The notes: generated by a model not told the origin, from the letters alone. A DNA stretch of 5,916 nucleotides from Phycisphaerales bacterium (GCA_016763115.1 JAESUL010000270.1:1-5916); one strand, 5' to 3'. Shown: positions 1 to 5,916, counted from the first letter of the stretch. Numbers and translations: made by a program.

Positions 1-8
1 CCTCTCGC

Positions 9-662
9 TTAGCCGATCCGTCCAGAAAAAATCACCGAAACTATCGTGTCAACATCTGAATCCGCCGGGACCTTCTCGCAGGCGATCGTGACCTTGCGTT
101 CCGCTTCGCTTCGTTGCTCGCCAAGCGCCATCAACGCCGCGACCGCTTCACCGGCGGCCCCGCCCATCGCGCGCGATTCAACGATGCTTGATGCGCCGCT
201 TGGCCTGCTCATGATCGCGTCGCCGACGAACTGTTCGACCTTGCCCGAGAGCTGCGCCAGGATCGTCTCGGCCAACCGCTTGCCGATCTCGGGGAGTTTG
301 ATCAGCGCCTTGGTGTCCTTGGAGACAATGGCCGCCGCGATGGCTGAGGGCGGCTCGATCATCGCGCGGAGGGCCTTCTTGTTGCCCACGCCCTTGGCGG
401 TTGTGAAGACATGAAAGAATGCACGGTCGCTCGCCGAGCCAAACCCGATGACCCGGGGCACAAAGCTGGTGCCCTGCCCCTGTGATTCGAGGTAGACCAC
501 CGTGTGCAGCGTGATCGTTTGTCCGATCTTTGCCATCGGGGTGTCGGCGAGGTACCTAGGCAAGAGGATCTCGATCGCGATTGATCCGGGCATCGCGAGC
601 GTGGCGGCCGGGATCGCGTCGTCGCTGATCGATTCGAGTTGGGCACTGATCCGGGTGAGCAT
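9..662 (-). CDS. ruvA: Holliday junction branch migration subunit RuvA
   Basis: RuvA binds four-way Holliday junctions as a tetramer and loads the RuvB ATPase motor for branch migration during recombinational repair in the cytosol. The 217-residue product is close to the usual family length (about 190-210). Visible are an N-terminal OB-fold-like region (about 1-75), a helix-hairpin-helix at about 86-101 (FTTAKGVGNKKALRAM) and a second at about 120-138 (LIKLPEIGKRLAETILAQL). A variable linker follows, then a C-terminal RuvB-binding domain (about 165-215) with the typical EAVAALMALG helix. The OB part is divergent: where many RuvA proteins carry an acidic-pin Glu-Asp pair, only a Glu (E59) is obvious, and a short insertion follows. 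The start ATG gives the family-like MLTRISAQLE opening; no clear Shine-Dalgarno precedes it. It is divergent from the CapD-like gene. ruvB and ruvC are not in the window. Identity rests on the HhH pair and the overall pattern. Confidence 0.92.
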   Translation of the reverse strand: MLTRISAQLESISDDAIPAATLAMPGSIAIEILLPRYLADTPMAKIGQTITLHTVVYLESQGQGTSFVPRVIGFGSASDRAFFHVFTTAKGVGNKKALRAMIEPPSAIAAAIVSKDTKALIKLPEIGKRLAETILAQLSGKVEQFVGDAIMSRPSGASSIVESRAMGGAAGEAVAALMALGEQRSEAERKVTIACEKVPADSDVDTIVSVIFSGRIG

Positions 663-783
663 GCAAAGAGGATACCCAAGCCGGAGGGGTCCGGTTCATT
701 CGTTGGTGTTCTTCTTGCGCACTTTTGCCCCTCGGATGCGGGGAAACTCCGATCGCTCACCCAAATGGGCCGATAGATTGGGT

Positions 784-2289
784 ATGAAGATGCGATCATT
801 CCTCGTCGGCACCCGTGATGCGTGCGCTCTGGCTGCCCGCCAACTCACTTCCCTCGATCAACCCCCGATGATCGTCGGGATCGTGCTGATCGAGAACGAA
901 CCGGTCACACAACTCGAAGGTATCGCGGTGGTCGGTGCGGTCGATCGGTTGACGGATCTGTGCGCCAAGCACGAAATCACCCAAGCGATCGTGACCCTCC
1001 CGGCAGTGTGCCGAGGCGAGGGGCGGGCGATTAGCGCAGCCCTCCATCGTGCGGGCATCATCGAACGATTCATCCCTCCGATGGACGAACTGCTCGAATC
1101 CAAGCCCGCAGCACCAACAAACATCTCGGTCTCGCTAGGCACCCCAAAGATCGACCTGGCCATGCTTGTTGGACGCACCGCCCACTCGATCGACCGCGAA
1201 AAGGTCTCCTCGATCATCACCGACAAAGTTATCCTTGTCACCGGCGCGGGCGGGTCGATCGGGTCCGAACTCGTCCGTCAAGTCGCCAGTTTCCGCCCAT
1301 CGCGGATTGTGCTGATGGAACGGGCAGAGAACGCGTTGTTCGAGATCGACCGCAACCTCTCAGAAATCTACCCGAACCTTGATCGAGTGGCGATCATGCA
1401 CGATGTGGTTGATCCGGGGCGCACGCTGGCGCACCTCGAACGCCATCGCCCCGATGTTGTCTTTCATGCAGCAGCCCACAAGCATGTGCCCCTGATGGAA
1501 GACCATCCCGCCCACGCGGTGACCAATAATATCTTCGGCACCAAGTCCATCGCCGATGCAGCCGTCGCGGTGGGTGCAGATCGTTTCGTGCTTATTTCCT
1601 CGGACAAAGCCGTCAATCCGGTCAATGTGATGGGCGCGACCAAACGGTTGGCCGAGCACTACACGCAGGGGCTCGCTTCGATCGCGGGCTCGGGGACGAA
1701 ACTGTCAATGGTCCGGTTTGGCAATGTACTCGGCTCAGCCTGTTCCGTGCTGACCATCTGGGCCGACCAGATCGCATCGGGTCGCCCGTTGACCGTGACC
1801 GACGAGCGGATGACGAGATTTTTCATGACCATCCCCGAAGCGGCGACGCTCGTGCTCCAGGCGGCGGCGATGAGCGGCGAGGCCCACGAAGGCTCAGGCG
1901 AGGTCTTCGTCCTCGACATGGGCGAGCCGATCAACATCTTCCAACTCGCCCAACGCTTTATCCGCGCCTGCGGGTTCGAGCCCGTCATCGGGCGACCGGT
2001 GGGCAACTCGGTTTCGTCGCGGAGTGTCCCGATTATTTTGTCGGGATCGCGTCCGGGCGAGAAGTTGCACGAGCAGTTGGCGTATGACGCCGAGGAACTG
2101 CGAGCGACCGCCCATCCGGGCATTGATGCGCTGGCCAAAGGCGGAGCCTTGTCGCCCGAATCGGTCGAGGAGATGATCCAGGCCTTCGAAGCGGTCCGAT
2201 CGAGCACTTCGCGACAGGTGATCCTCGAAACGATTGCCAAGTACATCCCAACACTCTCGACCGCTCGAAGAGCCGTCCCGGCAGCGTGA
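784..2289 (+). CDS. Nucleotide-sugar 4,6-dehydratase/epimerase, CapD/FlaA1 family, short soluble form
   Basis: Members of this SDR family (CapD, FlaA1, WbpM, PglF; Polysacc_synt_2) act on UDP-GlcNAc or similar nucleotide sugars, usually as NAD(P)-dependent 4,6-dehydratases, for surface glycans. The 501-residue product has an N-terminal CoA-binding-like Rossmann domain (about 3-105). The catalytic domain then starts with a cofactor loop TGAGGSIGS (153-161). It continues with FHAAAHKHVPLMEDHP (227-242), ISSDKAVNPVNVMGATKR (271-288) and LDMGEPINI (377-385), and the late motif GSRPGEKLHEQL (421-432). M283 and K287 form the Met-x3-Lys variant of the SDR Tyr-x3-Lys pair, as in the WbpM-type large family. 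The four N-terminal membrane helices of WbpM/PglF are absent, so the protein should be cytosolic. The frame is open upstream to 502, but that part is antisense to ruvA and lies before the Rossmann start, so ATG 784 (or 790) is chosen; no strong ribosome site is seen. The segment RFGNVLGSACSVLTIW (311-326) departs from the usual GSxGSVxPxF pattern. The exact substrate cannot be read from sequence. Confidence 0.87.
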   Translation: MKMRSFLVGTRDACALAARQLTSLDQPPMIVGIVLIENEPVTQLEGIAVVGAVDRLTDLCAKHEITQAIVTLPAVCRGEGRAISAALHRAGIIERFIPPMDELLESKPAAPTNISVSLGTPKIDLAMLVGRTAHSIDREKVSSIITDKVILVTGAGGSIGSELVRQVASFRPSRIVLMERAENALFEIDRNLSEIYPNLDRVAIMHDVVDPGRTLAHLERHRPDVVFHAAAHKHVPLMEDHPAHAVTNNIFGTKSIADAAVAVGADRFVLISSDKAVNPVNVMGATKRLAEHYTQGLASIAGSGTKLSMVRFGNVLGSACSVLTIWADQIASGRPLTVTDERMTRFFMTIPEAATLVLQAAAMSGEAHEGSGEVFVLDMGEPINIFQLAQRFIRACGFEPVIGRPVGNSVSSRSVPIILSGSRPGEKLHEQLAYDAEELRATAHPGIDALAKGGALSPESVEEMIQAFEAVRSSTSRQVILETIAKYIPTLSTARRAVPAA

Positions 2290-2333
2290 AAGAGGCAAGA
2301 ATCGCCTTATCTACCCTTCTACGGCAATAAAAC

Positions 2334-2349
2334 CACCCTAATCAGGGTG
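2334..2349 (+). terminator. Perfect 6-bp hairpin downstream of the CapD-like gene, possible weak terminator
   Basis: CACCCT and AGGGTG form an uninterrupted 6-bp stem around the 4-base loop AATC, 44 bases after the CapD-like stop. Only three T residues follow (2351-2353), with one C between stem and T run, so it is a poor canonical intrinsic terminator. It sits between the end of one gene and a promoter-like element that begins 15 bases downstream. A transcription boundary is therefore plausible but unproven. Confidence 0.35.
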
Positions 2350-2364
2350 CTTTGCAGAGGTGGG

Positions 2365-2393
2365 TTGACTTTCGGTGAGAAGAATGTGACAAT
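2365..2393 (+). promoter_or_regulatory. Sigma70-type promoter for the small gene and dut
   Basis: TTGACT (2365-2370) matches the -35 consensus at five of six positions. Exactly 17 bases later, GACAAT (2388-2393) matches the -10 consensus at four of six. Transcription would start near 2400, giving a leader of about 80 bases before the small ORF, with dut as second gene. It is the best promoter-like pair I see in the window. Activity is inferred. Confidence 0.5.
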
Positions 2394-2481
2394 TAGAGCC
2401 CAGTGATTCCGATGAATGGATGTGGTTGTGTACTAGGCTCTTGCGAGTCGATGTCCCTCTTGGGAAAGGATGCCCGCCGTG

Positions 2482-2787
2482 ATGAAGAATGCGAAGCAGA
2501 AGATGATGGTGGAAACAACGCAGCGCCGCGACGAAGCAAACGCGCTACTTCGGACGCTCCTCGATGCCAAAGCGATTTCGGAGAAGAACCTCGTTGCCAT
2601 CCGTCAGCCTGATCTTATCAAAAAGGTCACCGGCAAGAGCTCGATGGACAACGCCATCGAATCTACACGAAAACTGATTGATTCTTTCAACCGTGTGCTC
2701 GATGATCTTCGGCGGAATCTGAGCGCAGAGGATCTGGCATTGCTCGGACCAATTGAATCCCCGGTAGCCTCGCCCTTGGTAGGCTGA
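2482..2787 (+). CDS. Small hypothetical helical protein upstream of dut
   Basis: I do not recognise a family for this product of about 101 residues. It is rich in charged residues and looks almost entirely alpha-helical. Residues about 5-40 form an amphipathic Lys/Glu/Arg/Leu stretch, a QPDLIKKVTGKSSMDNAIES segment follows (about 42-61), and then a helix with coiled-coil-like spacing (about 59-90, ESTRKLIDSFNRVLDDLRRN). It ends in a short Pro/Ser/Val tail. There is no signal peptide, membrane segment or Cys/His metal site. Start choice: GGGAAAGG (2462-2469) directly abuts an in-frame ATG at 2470, which leaves no spacer. The in-frame GTG at 2479 (9 bases) or ATG at 2482 (12 bases) therefore fits better; 2470 remains possible and would add four residues. 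It has its own promoter-like element and ends 12 bases before dut, so co-transcription is likely. Its coding reality is supported by the promoter, the ribosome-binding-like purine run and sensible protein composition; function is unknown. Confidence 0.65.
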   Translation: MKNAKQKMMVETTQRRDEANALLRTLLDAKAISEKNLVAIRQPDLIKKVTGKSSMDNAIESTRKLIDSFNRVLDDLRRNLSAEDLALLGPIESPVASPLVG

Positions 2788-2799
2788 TATCCTCCGGGC

Positions 2800-3312
2800 A
2801 TGACTACTGCCCAAAGCAATCAATCATCTGCACCCATACCGGGCAACGCTGCCGAAGTGGTCTCGGTCGCGTTCAAGCGCCTGGACCCCAACGCGACCAT
2901 CCCGCAATACCACTCTAATCTTGCGGCAGGAGCGGATCTTACCGCGTGTCTACCTCGTGCTGGGATGGATGAATCGGTCACCATCGCGCCACGCCAGATT
3001 GTCAAGATCCCCCTCGGGTTCGCGTGCGCGATTCCAAACGGGTACGAGGGACAGGTCCGCCCGCGGTCGGGGCTCTCAACCAAGCATGGGATCTCGTTGC
3101 CCAATGCGCCTGGGACCATCGACGCTGACTATCGCGGCGAGATGTTCATTGCCCTGATCAACCTCTCGGACACACCCTACACCATCACCCATGGCGACCG
3201 GATCGCACAACTCGTCATCGCTCCGGTGGTCCGAGCACAGTTTGTTGAAGTATCGGATCTCGATGAGACTCAGCGAGGGTCAAGCGGGTTTGGCTCAACC
3301 GGGCTTCGGTGA
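2800..3312 (+). CDS. dut: Deoxyuridine 5'-triphosphate nucleotidohydrolase (dUTPase)
   Basis: This enzyme hydrolyses dUTP to dUMP and pyrophosphate, keeping uracil out of DNA and supplying dUMP for thymidylate synthesis. It works as a cytosolic homotrimer. All five trimeric dUTPase motifs are present in order: AGADLTA (43-49), RPRSGLS (87-93), NAPGTIDADYRGE (102-114), GDRIAQLVI (132-140) and the C-terminal glycine-rich arm RGSSGFGSTG (159-168). In motif 3, D108 is the expected water-activating Asp and Y111 the uracil-stacking Tyr. At 170 residues it is slightly longer than typical bacterial forms (about 145-155); the excess is a polar, probably disordered N-terminus (about 1-18). No Shine-Dalgarno lies at normal spacing before ATG 2800: the 12-base gap after the upstream stop contains CCTCC, not a purine run. 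Translation may be coupled to the small gene. The last 18 bases overlap the convergent transferase gene. Confidence 0.96.
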   Translation: MTTAQSNQSSAPIPGNAAEVVSVAFKRLDPNATIPQYHSNLAAGADLTACLPRAGMDESVTIAPRQIVKIPLGFACAIPNGYEGQVRPRSGLSTKHGISLPNAPGTIDADYRGEMFIALINLSDTPYTITHGDRIAQLVIAPVVRAQFVEVSDLDETQRGSSGFGSTGLR

Positions 3313-4695
3313 ATCTGGATCGGTGCCCTTTGGTTTCATCGACGCGGCGGCCTGCTCTTCGATCTGTGAACGACGAGCGATCTTGATGGCGTACACGCCG
3401 ATGTACGATGCGATCAGCAGGGTCAGGGCGTAGATAAACCGTGCCCGGAACTGGCTCATCGCGATGCCCAAGATGCAGAACACGAACCCGAAGCCGTAGA
3501 GCGTGAAGACCGCTCCCTTGACGCCAAAGGCACGCTTGAGCATGTGGTGCAGGTGGTCGTCGTCCGCATCGGACATTTTTCTGCCCGCGAGCTTTCGACT
3601 GATGATCGCCAGGGCGGTATCGATGATCGGGATCGAGTAGATCACAAGCCCCGCAAACACCAGCCCGGTTTTTCCGGTATCGCCGAGTGACAAGATCATC
3701 ACGGCCGAGCAATACCCGAGCAGCAACGGCCCGGTATCGCCGAGAAAAATCGACGCGGGGTTGAAGTTGTGGGGCAAGAACCCCAGGCATGCGCCGAGCA
3801 CCGCGAGCCCGAGAACGATCCGAGGGCCGTCAAAGGCTCCATCATCAGCGACCGCCATCATCAACGCGACCGCGATCAGCCCGACCATCGCGATCGAGGT
3901 CACCCCGGTGAGTAGCCCATCGAGCCCATCGATAAAGTTTGAGGCGTTGCACGCGCCGAGCACAAAGATCCCGATGATCGCGGTCCCGACCCAGTAGGTG
4001 ATGTCAATCGAGAGCACCGAGCCCATACCCATCGGGAGTTCCATCGGCAACGGGATGCTGTAGATCAGATCAGGGTTGTCGAGCAACCGCCCCAGCGTAG
4101 GACGCAAAAGCCCGGAAGCGACATTGGTCCCGACTTCGCCGACCGCCAATGCTGCTGCAGCGACGAGTTGCCCGCCGAGTTTGATCCGCGGGGCGATCCC
4201 CCCGATGTCGTCGATCAACCCGACAAGCACGATCGAGGTCATCCCGACCGCGATCCAGGGCGACAGCATGGGCTGGTACATGCCATCGACAAGGTGCTCG
4301 GTTGGGTAAAAATCAATCAACCCGGATATCTCAGATGCGAAGTACGAATACACAATCCCGGCGAGTATGCCACAGAACACCGCGATCCCGCCGAGGTAGG
4401 CGATGGGCATTTTGTGGACCTTGCGGGCTTCGGTTGGGTTGTCCACGATCCCGTTCTGCACCGCGAGTTTGCGGACAATCGGGGTGCAGAGCAGGGTGAT
4501 GACAAAGGCAATGATGAACACGCCGATGTAGCCTTGCAGGATCGAGAGCGGGCGGGCAGCATCGACCGCGAGGGTATCGAGCAGCGAGGGTGTGCCCTGG
4601 ACCTGCTCGGTTGCCAATAGCGTAGGAGCAGGAAGATTCCCGATGTTCTCGCCTGGAATCATGAATGAATCGAATGGTTGGGAGCCCGCTTGCAT
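3295..4695 (-). CDS. Undecaprenyl-phosphate sugar-1-phosphate transferase, WecA/MraY superfamily
   Basis: Enzymes of this superfamily (glycosyltransferase family 4, PNPT) move a sugar-1-phosphate, usually GlcNAc-1-P, from a UDP-sugar to undecaprenyl phosphate, the first membrane step of surface glycan assembly. The 466-residue product has about eleven hydrophobic helices (first about 53-73, last about 417-436). Signature loops are DNPTEARKVHKMPIAYLGG (85-103), the Asp pair GLIDDIGG (159-166), NASNFIDGLDGL (250-261), FLGDTG (317-322) and the late cytosolic HLHH (381-384), which is the WecA-type histidine loop, not the MraY HHH pattern. D162/D163 and D256/D259 are the expected Mg2+ and catalytic residues. 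Oddities are a roughly 50-residue polar N-terminal extension and a charged C-terminal tail (about 440-466). Its ATG shares one base with the preceding stop (TAATG), implying translational coupling to the upstream SDR gene. A WecA/TagO-like role is likeliest; the sugar is not determinable. Confidence 0.9.
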   Translation of the reverse strand: MQAGSQPFDSFMIPGENIGNLPAPTLLATEQVQGTPSLLDTLAVDAARPLSILQGYIGVFIIAFVITLLCTPIVRKLAVQNGIVDNPTEARKVHKMPIAYLGGIAVFCGILAGIVYSYFASEISGLIDFYPTEHLVDGMYQPMLSPWIAVGMTSIVLVGLIDDIGGIAPRIKLGGQLVAAAALAVGEVGTNVASGLLRPTLGRLLDNPDLIYSIPLPMELPMGMGSVLSIDITYWVGTAIIGIFVLGACNASNFIDGLDGLLTGVTSIAMVGLIAVALMMAVADDGAFDGPRIVLGLAVLGACLGFLPHNFNPASIFLGDTGPLLLGYCSAVMILSLGDTGKTGLVFAGLVIYSIPIIDTALAIISRKLAGRKMSDADDDHLHHMLKRAFGVKGAVFTLYGFGFVFCILGIAMSQFRARFIYALTLLIASYIGVYAIKIARRSQIEEQAAASMKPKGTDPDSPKPG

Positions 4696-5717
4696 TATGC
4701 GTTCTTCTTTGATTGCAGGGTTGTGCCCCGAATAAACGCCGCGATGTCGTGGATGGTTTGTTCGAGGGTGAACGATGGAGCAAAGCCGGTTGATTCGATA
4801 ATGCGAGAGAGGTCCGGTCGGCGATGGCGAAGATCCTCAAACCCCGCTGGGTAGGCATCGCAGTAGGGGGTGAGCATGATTTCTGATCCGCTCTTGAGTT
4901 CGTCGATGACAGCCTGGGCGAGTGCGAGGATCTCGATGGGATGGTCAGACCCGACATTGAACACGCACCCGTGCGCATCGGTGTTGTCCAGGAGTGTGGG
5001 CAGCACCGCGACGACATCGCGGGCATCGCAGAAGCACCGGGTCTGCTTTCCGTCGCCGAAGACCCGGATGGGTTTGTTCTCAAGGGCTGCTTGGACAAAC
5101 CGGGGCAGGACCATGCCGTAGCGTCCGCTCTGCCTTGGGCCGACGGTGTTGAAGAACCGGCAGATCACGGTCGGGAGCCCGCGGGTTTGTGTGTAGGCAA
5201 GTGCGAGGTGCTCGTCGATTGCTTTGCAATGGGCGTAGGACCATCGTCCGGTGGTGGTGGGCCCGAGGAGGATGTCGTCGTCCTCAGAAAACACGCTTGC
5301 GCCGGGCTTGCCGTAGACCTCGGAGGACGATGCAATTAGGGTCGGCGGGTTGGAGTGGGTGCTGGCGTAGCGGAGCAGTGCGGAGGTCTGCTCGACATTG
5401 GTCTCTATGGAACCGATCGGGTCTTGAAGGATCAGATCAACGCCGACGGCAGCGGCAAGGTGGTAGATCCGATCGAACGGGGGTTCGTCCTCGAGTAGTG
5501 CAAGGGCATCATCGAGGCTCTTTTCGATGAACCGGATGCCGGAGAGATGGTGCTCGATATTGGCGAGTCGCCCCGTCGAGAGGTTGTCAACCACGGTGAT
5601 TTCTGACCCATTGGAGGCGAGCAGATCGACAAGGTGCGAGCCGATAAACCCAGCGCCGCCGGTGACCAGCACACGCGGGTTGTGCGCGTCGGGGTTGCTC
5701 TTCGGGCGTGATGCCAT
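4695..5717 (-). CDS. NAD-dependent epimerase/dehydratase (extended SDR), possibly UDP-glucuronate decarboxylase-like
   Basis: This is a cytosolic nucleotide-sugar-modifying enzyme of the extended SDR family. The 340-residue product opens with an NAD-binding loop GGAGFIGS (20-27) and the ribose-binding Asp in VVDNLSTG (42-49), then HLAAAVGVD (86-94). The catalytic set is S132/E133 in SSSEVYG (130-136) and Y161-x3-K165 in WSYAHCK (159-165). CRFFNTVGPRQSGRYGMVLPRF (186-207) and VFGDGKQTRCFCDARDV (219-235) form the substrate side. The Ser-Glu pair plus the late HRRPDLSRI (298-306) resemble UDP-glucuronate decarboxylases and ArnA more than GalE, but 4-epimerase and dehydratase roles cannot be excluded. 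The start is well supported: GGAGAG lies 8 bases before the ATG. It sits 23 bases after the stop of the kinase-like gene and overlaps the transferase start by one base, so the three read as one operon. The product probably supplies a sugar nucleotide for the polymer started by the neighbouring transferase. Confidence 0.88.
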   Translation of the reverse strand: MASRPKSNPDAHNPRVLVTGGAGFIGSHLVDLLASNGSEITVVDNLSTGRLANIEHHLSGIRFIEKSLDDALALLEDEPPFDRIYHLAAAVGVDLILQDPIGSIETNVEQTSALLRYASTHSNPPTLIASSSEVYGKPGASVFSEDDDILLGPTTTGRWSYAHCKAIDEHLALAYTQTRGLPTVICRFFNTVGPRQSGRYGMVLPRFVQAALENKPIRVFGDGKQTRCFCDARDVVAVLPTLLDNTDAHGCVFNVGSDHPIEILALAQAVIDELKSGSEIMLTPYCDAYPAGFEDLRHRRPDLSRIIESTGFAPSFTLEQTIHDIAAFIRGTTLQSKKNA

Positions 5718-5725
5718 TCGTGTTT

Positions 5726-5731
5726 CTCTCC
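5726..5731 (-). promoter_or_regulatory. Shine-Dalgarno for the SDR gene
   Basis: On the minus strand GGAGAG stands 8 bases before the ATG at 5717, in the short gap after the preceding stop. It is the clearest ribosome-binding site in the window and fixes this start. Its position in the gap supports a polycistronic transcript coming from beyond the right edge. Confidence 0.7.
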
Positions 5732-5740
5732 AGCGTGAAC

Positions 5741-5916
5741 CTACGCGGCGGGCTTTGAGGCATCCCCAGAATGGTACGAATGTGAAGTTCGGATGTTCTT
5801 ACGCATGTACCCGCCCGCGGAGGCCTTGACCGCGTTGACGAGCACGCCGAGGAACTCCGCCCTGCTCTCGTTGAGTTCTCGTGACATCCGGGCAACCTGC
5901 CCGCGTTTCTCGCTCA
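5741..5916 (-). CDS. C-terminus of probable polysaccharide tyrosine autokinase/chain-length regulator (partial)
   Basis: Only the last 57 residues are inside the window; the gene continues past the right edge and ends at TAG (5741-5743). The visible part reads RMSRELNESRAEFLGVLVNA followed by VKASAGGYMRKNIR. This matches the end of bacterial BY-kinases (CpsD/CapB/Wzc cytosolic domain), where the last P-loop-fold strand (GVxxNxV) is followed by a Gly-Tyr-rich tail used for autophosphorylation. Two tyrosines remain in the tail (window residues about 36 and 47), fewer than the classic Tyr cluster. The Walker motifs that would prove a kinase lie outside. BY-kinases control polymer length and export through Wzz/Wzc-type assembly, which fits the downstream SDR and lipid-carrier transferase genes. 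A ParA/MinD-type ATPase of other role is the main alternative. Confidence 0.6.
   Translation of the reverse strand, partial: SEKRGQVARMSRELNESRAEFLGVLVNAVKASAGGYMRKNIRTSHSYHSGDASKPAA

Noticed and set aside
669..674. TATCCT on the minus strand as a -10 box for a leaderless ruvA transcript
   Set aside because: It lies six bases before the ATG, but no -35-like hexamer is found at 16-18 bases. The 121-bp divergent spacer holds no promoter I can support for either gene.
502..783. Upstream extension of the CapD-like reading frame (94 extra residues from ATG 502)
   Set aside because: It is antisense to the 5' part of ruvA, has Arg/Ser-rich composition without family likeness, and the Rossmann domain begins only at the 784/790 starts.
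2403..2612. Open frame beginning with GTG just after the promoter-like element
   Set aside because: It overlaps the better-supported small gene in another frame, has no ribosome site, and ends in Arg/Pro-rich shifted-frame sequence.
3287..3310. Short inverted repeats (GGTT/AACC and ACCG/CGGT) at the dut/transferase junction as a bidirectional terminator
   Set aside because: The stems are only four base pairs, lie within coding sequence and have no T run on either side.
4168..4620. Plus-strand open frame of 150 codons
   Set aside because: It is antisense to the transferase, rich in Asp, Gly, His and Arg as expected from the complement of hydrophobic codons, and has no motif.
4331..5098. Long minus-strand open frame of 255 codons across the SDR/transferase junction
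   Set aside because: It overlaps two well-supported genes on the same strand in another frame, and its composition (Arg, Ser, Pro, Thr) is typical of a shifted frame in GC-rich DNA.

Overview
The window is about 59-60% GC, densely coding, and has no tRNA, rRNA, CRISPR or IS signature. Gene content and protein style suggest a bacterial chromosome, most likely Planctomycetota (Phycisphaerae-like). That placement rests on the divergent RuvA, the weak Shine-Dalgarno usage and the form of the polysaccharide genes. It is an inference, not a demonstrated assignment.

Layout, left to right: (1) a complete ruvA on the minus strand (9-662), the Holliday-junction branch-migration subunit. (2) A 121-bp divergent spacer. 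(3) A plus-strand nucleotide-sugar 4,6-dehydratase/epimerase of the CapD/FlaA1 (Polysacc_synt_2) family (784-2289), in a short form without membrane segments. (4) A spacer of about 190 bp with a perfect 6-bp hairpin and a good sigma70-type promoter. (5) A small unrecognised helical protein (2482-2787), followed 12 nt later by (6) dut, dUTPase (2800-3312). (7) On the minus strand and converging on dut with an 18-bp overlap, a three-gene polysaccharide operon. Read in its own direction it is: the C-terminal end of a probable polysaccharide tyrosine autokinase/chain-length regulator (window edge to 5741), an extended-SDR nucleotide-sugar epimerase/decarboxylase (5717-4695), and a WecA/MraY-superfamily undecaprenyl-phosphate sugar-1-phosphate transferase (4695-3295). 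The last two are joined by a TAATG stop/start overlap.

Working together: the CapD-like dehydratase and the SDR would make activated sugars in the cytosol. The 11-helix transferase would load a sugar-1-phosphate onto undecaprenyl phosphate, the first membrane step. The kinase would control polymer length or export. Together they look like one edge of an exopolysaccharide or O-antigen-like locus. ruvA and dut are housekeeping genes of DNA repair and nucleotide-pool sanitation that flank or interrupt it. I found no convincing new system. The points most worth a second look are the unknown small gene with its own promoter, the dut/transferase tail overlap inside dUTPase motif V, and the unusual soluble CapD-like protein.
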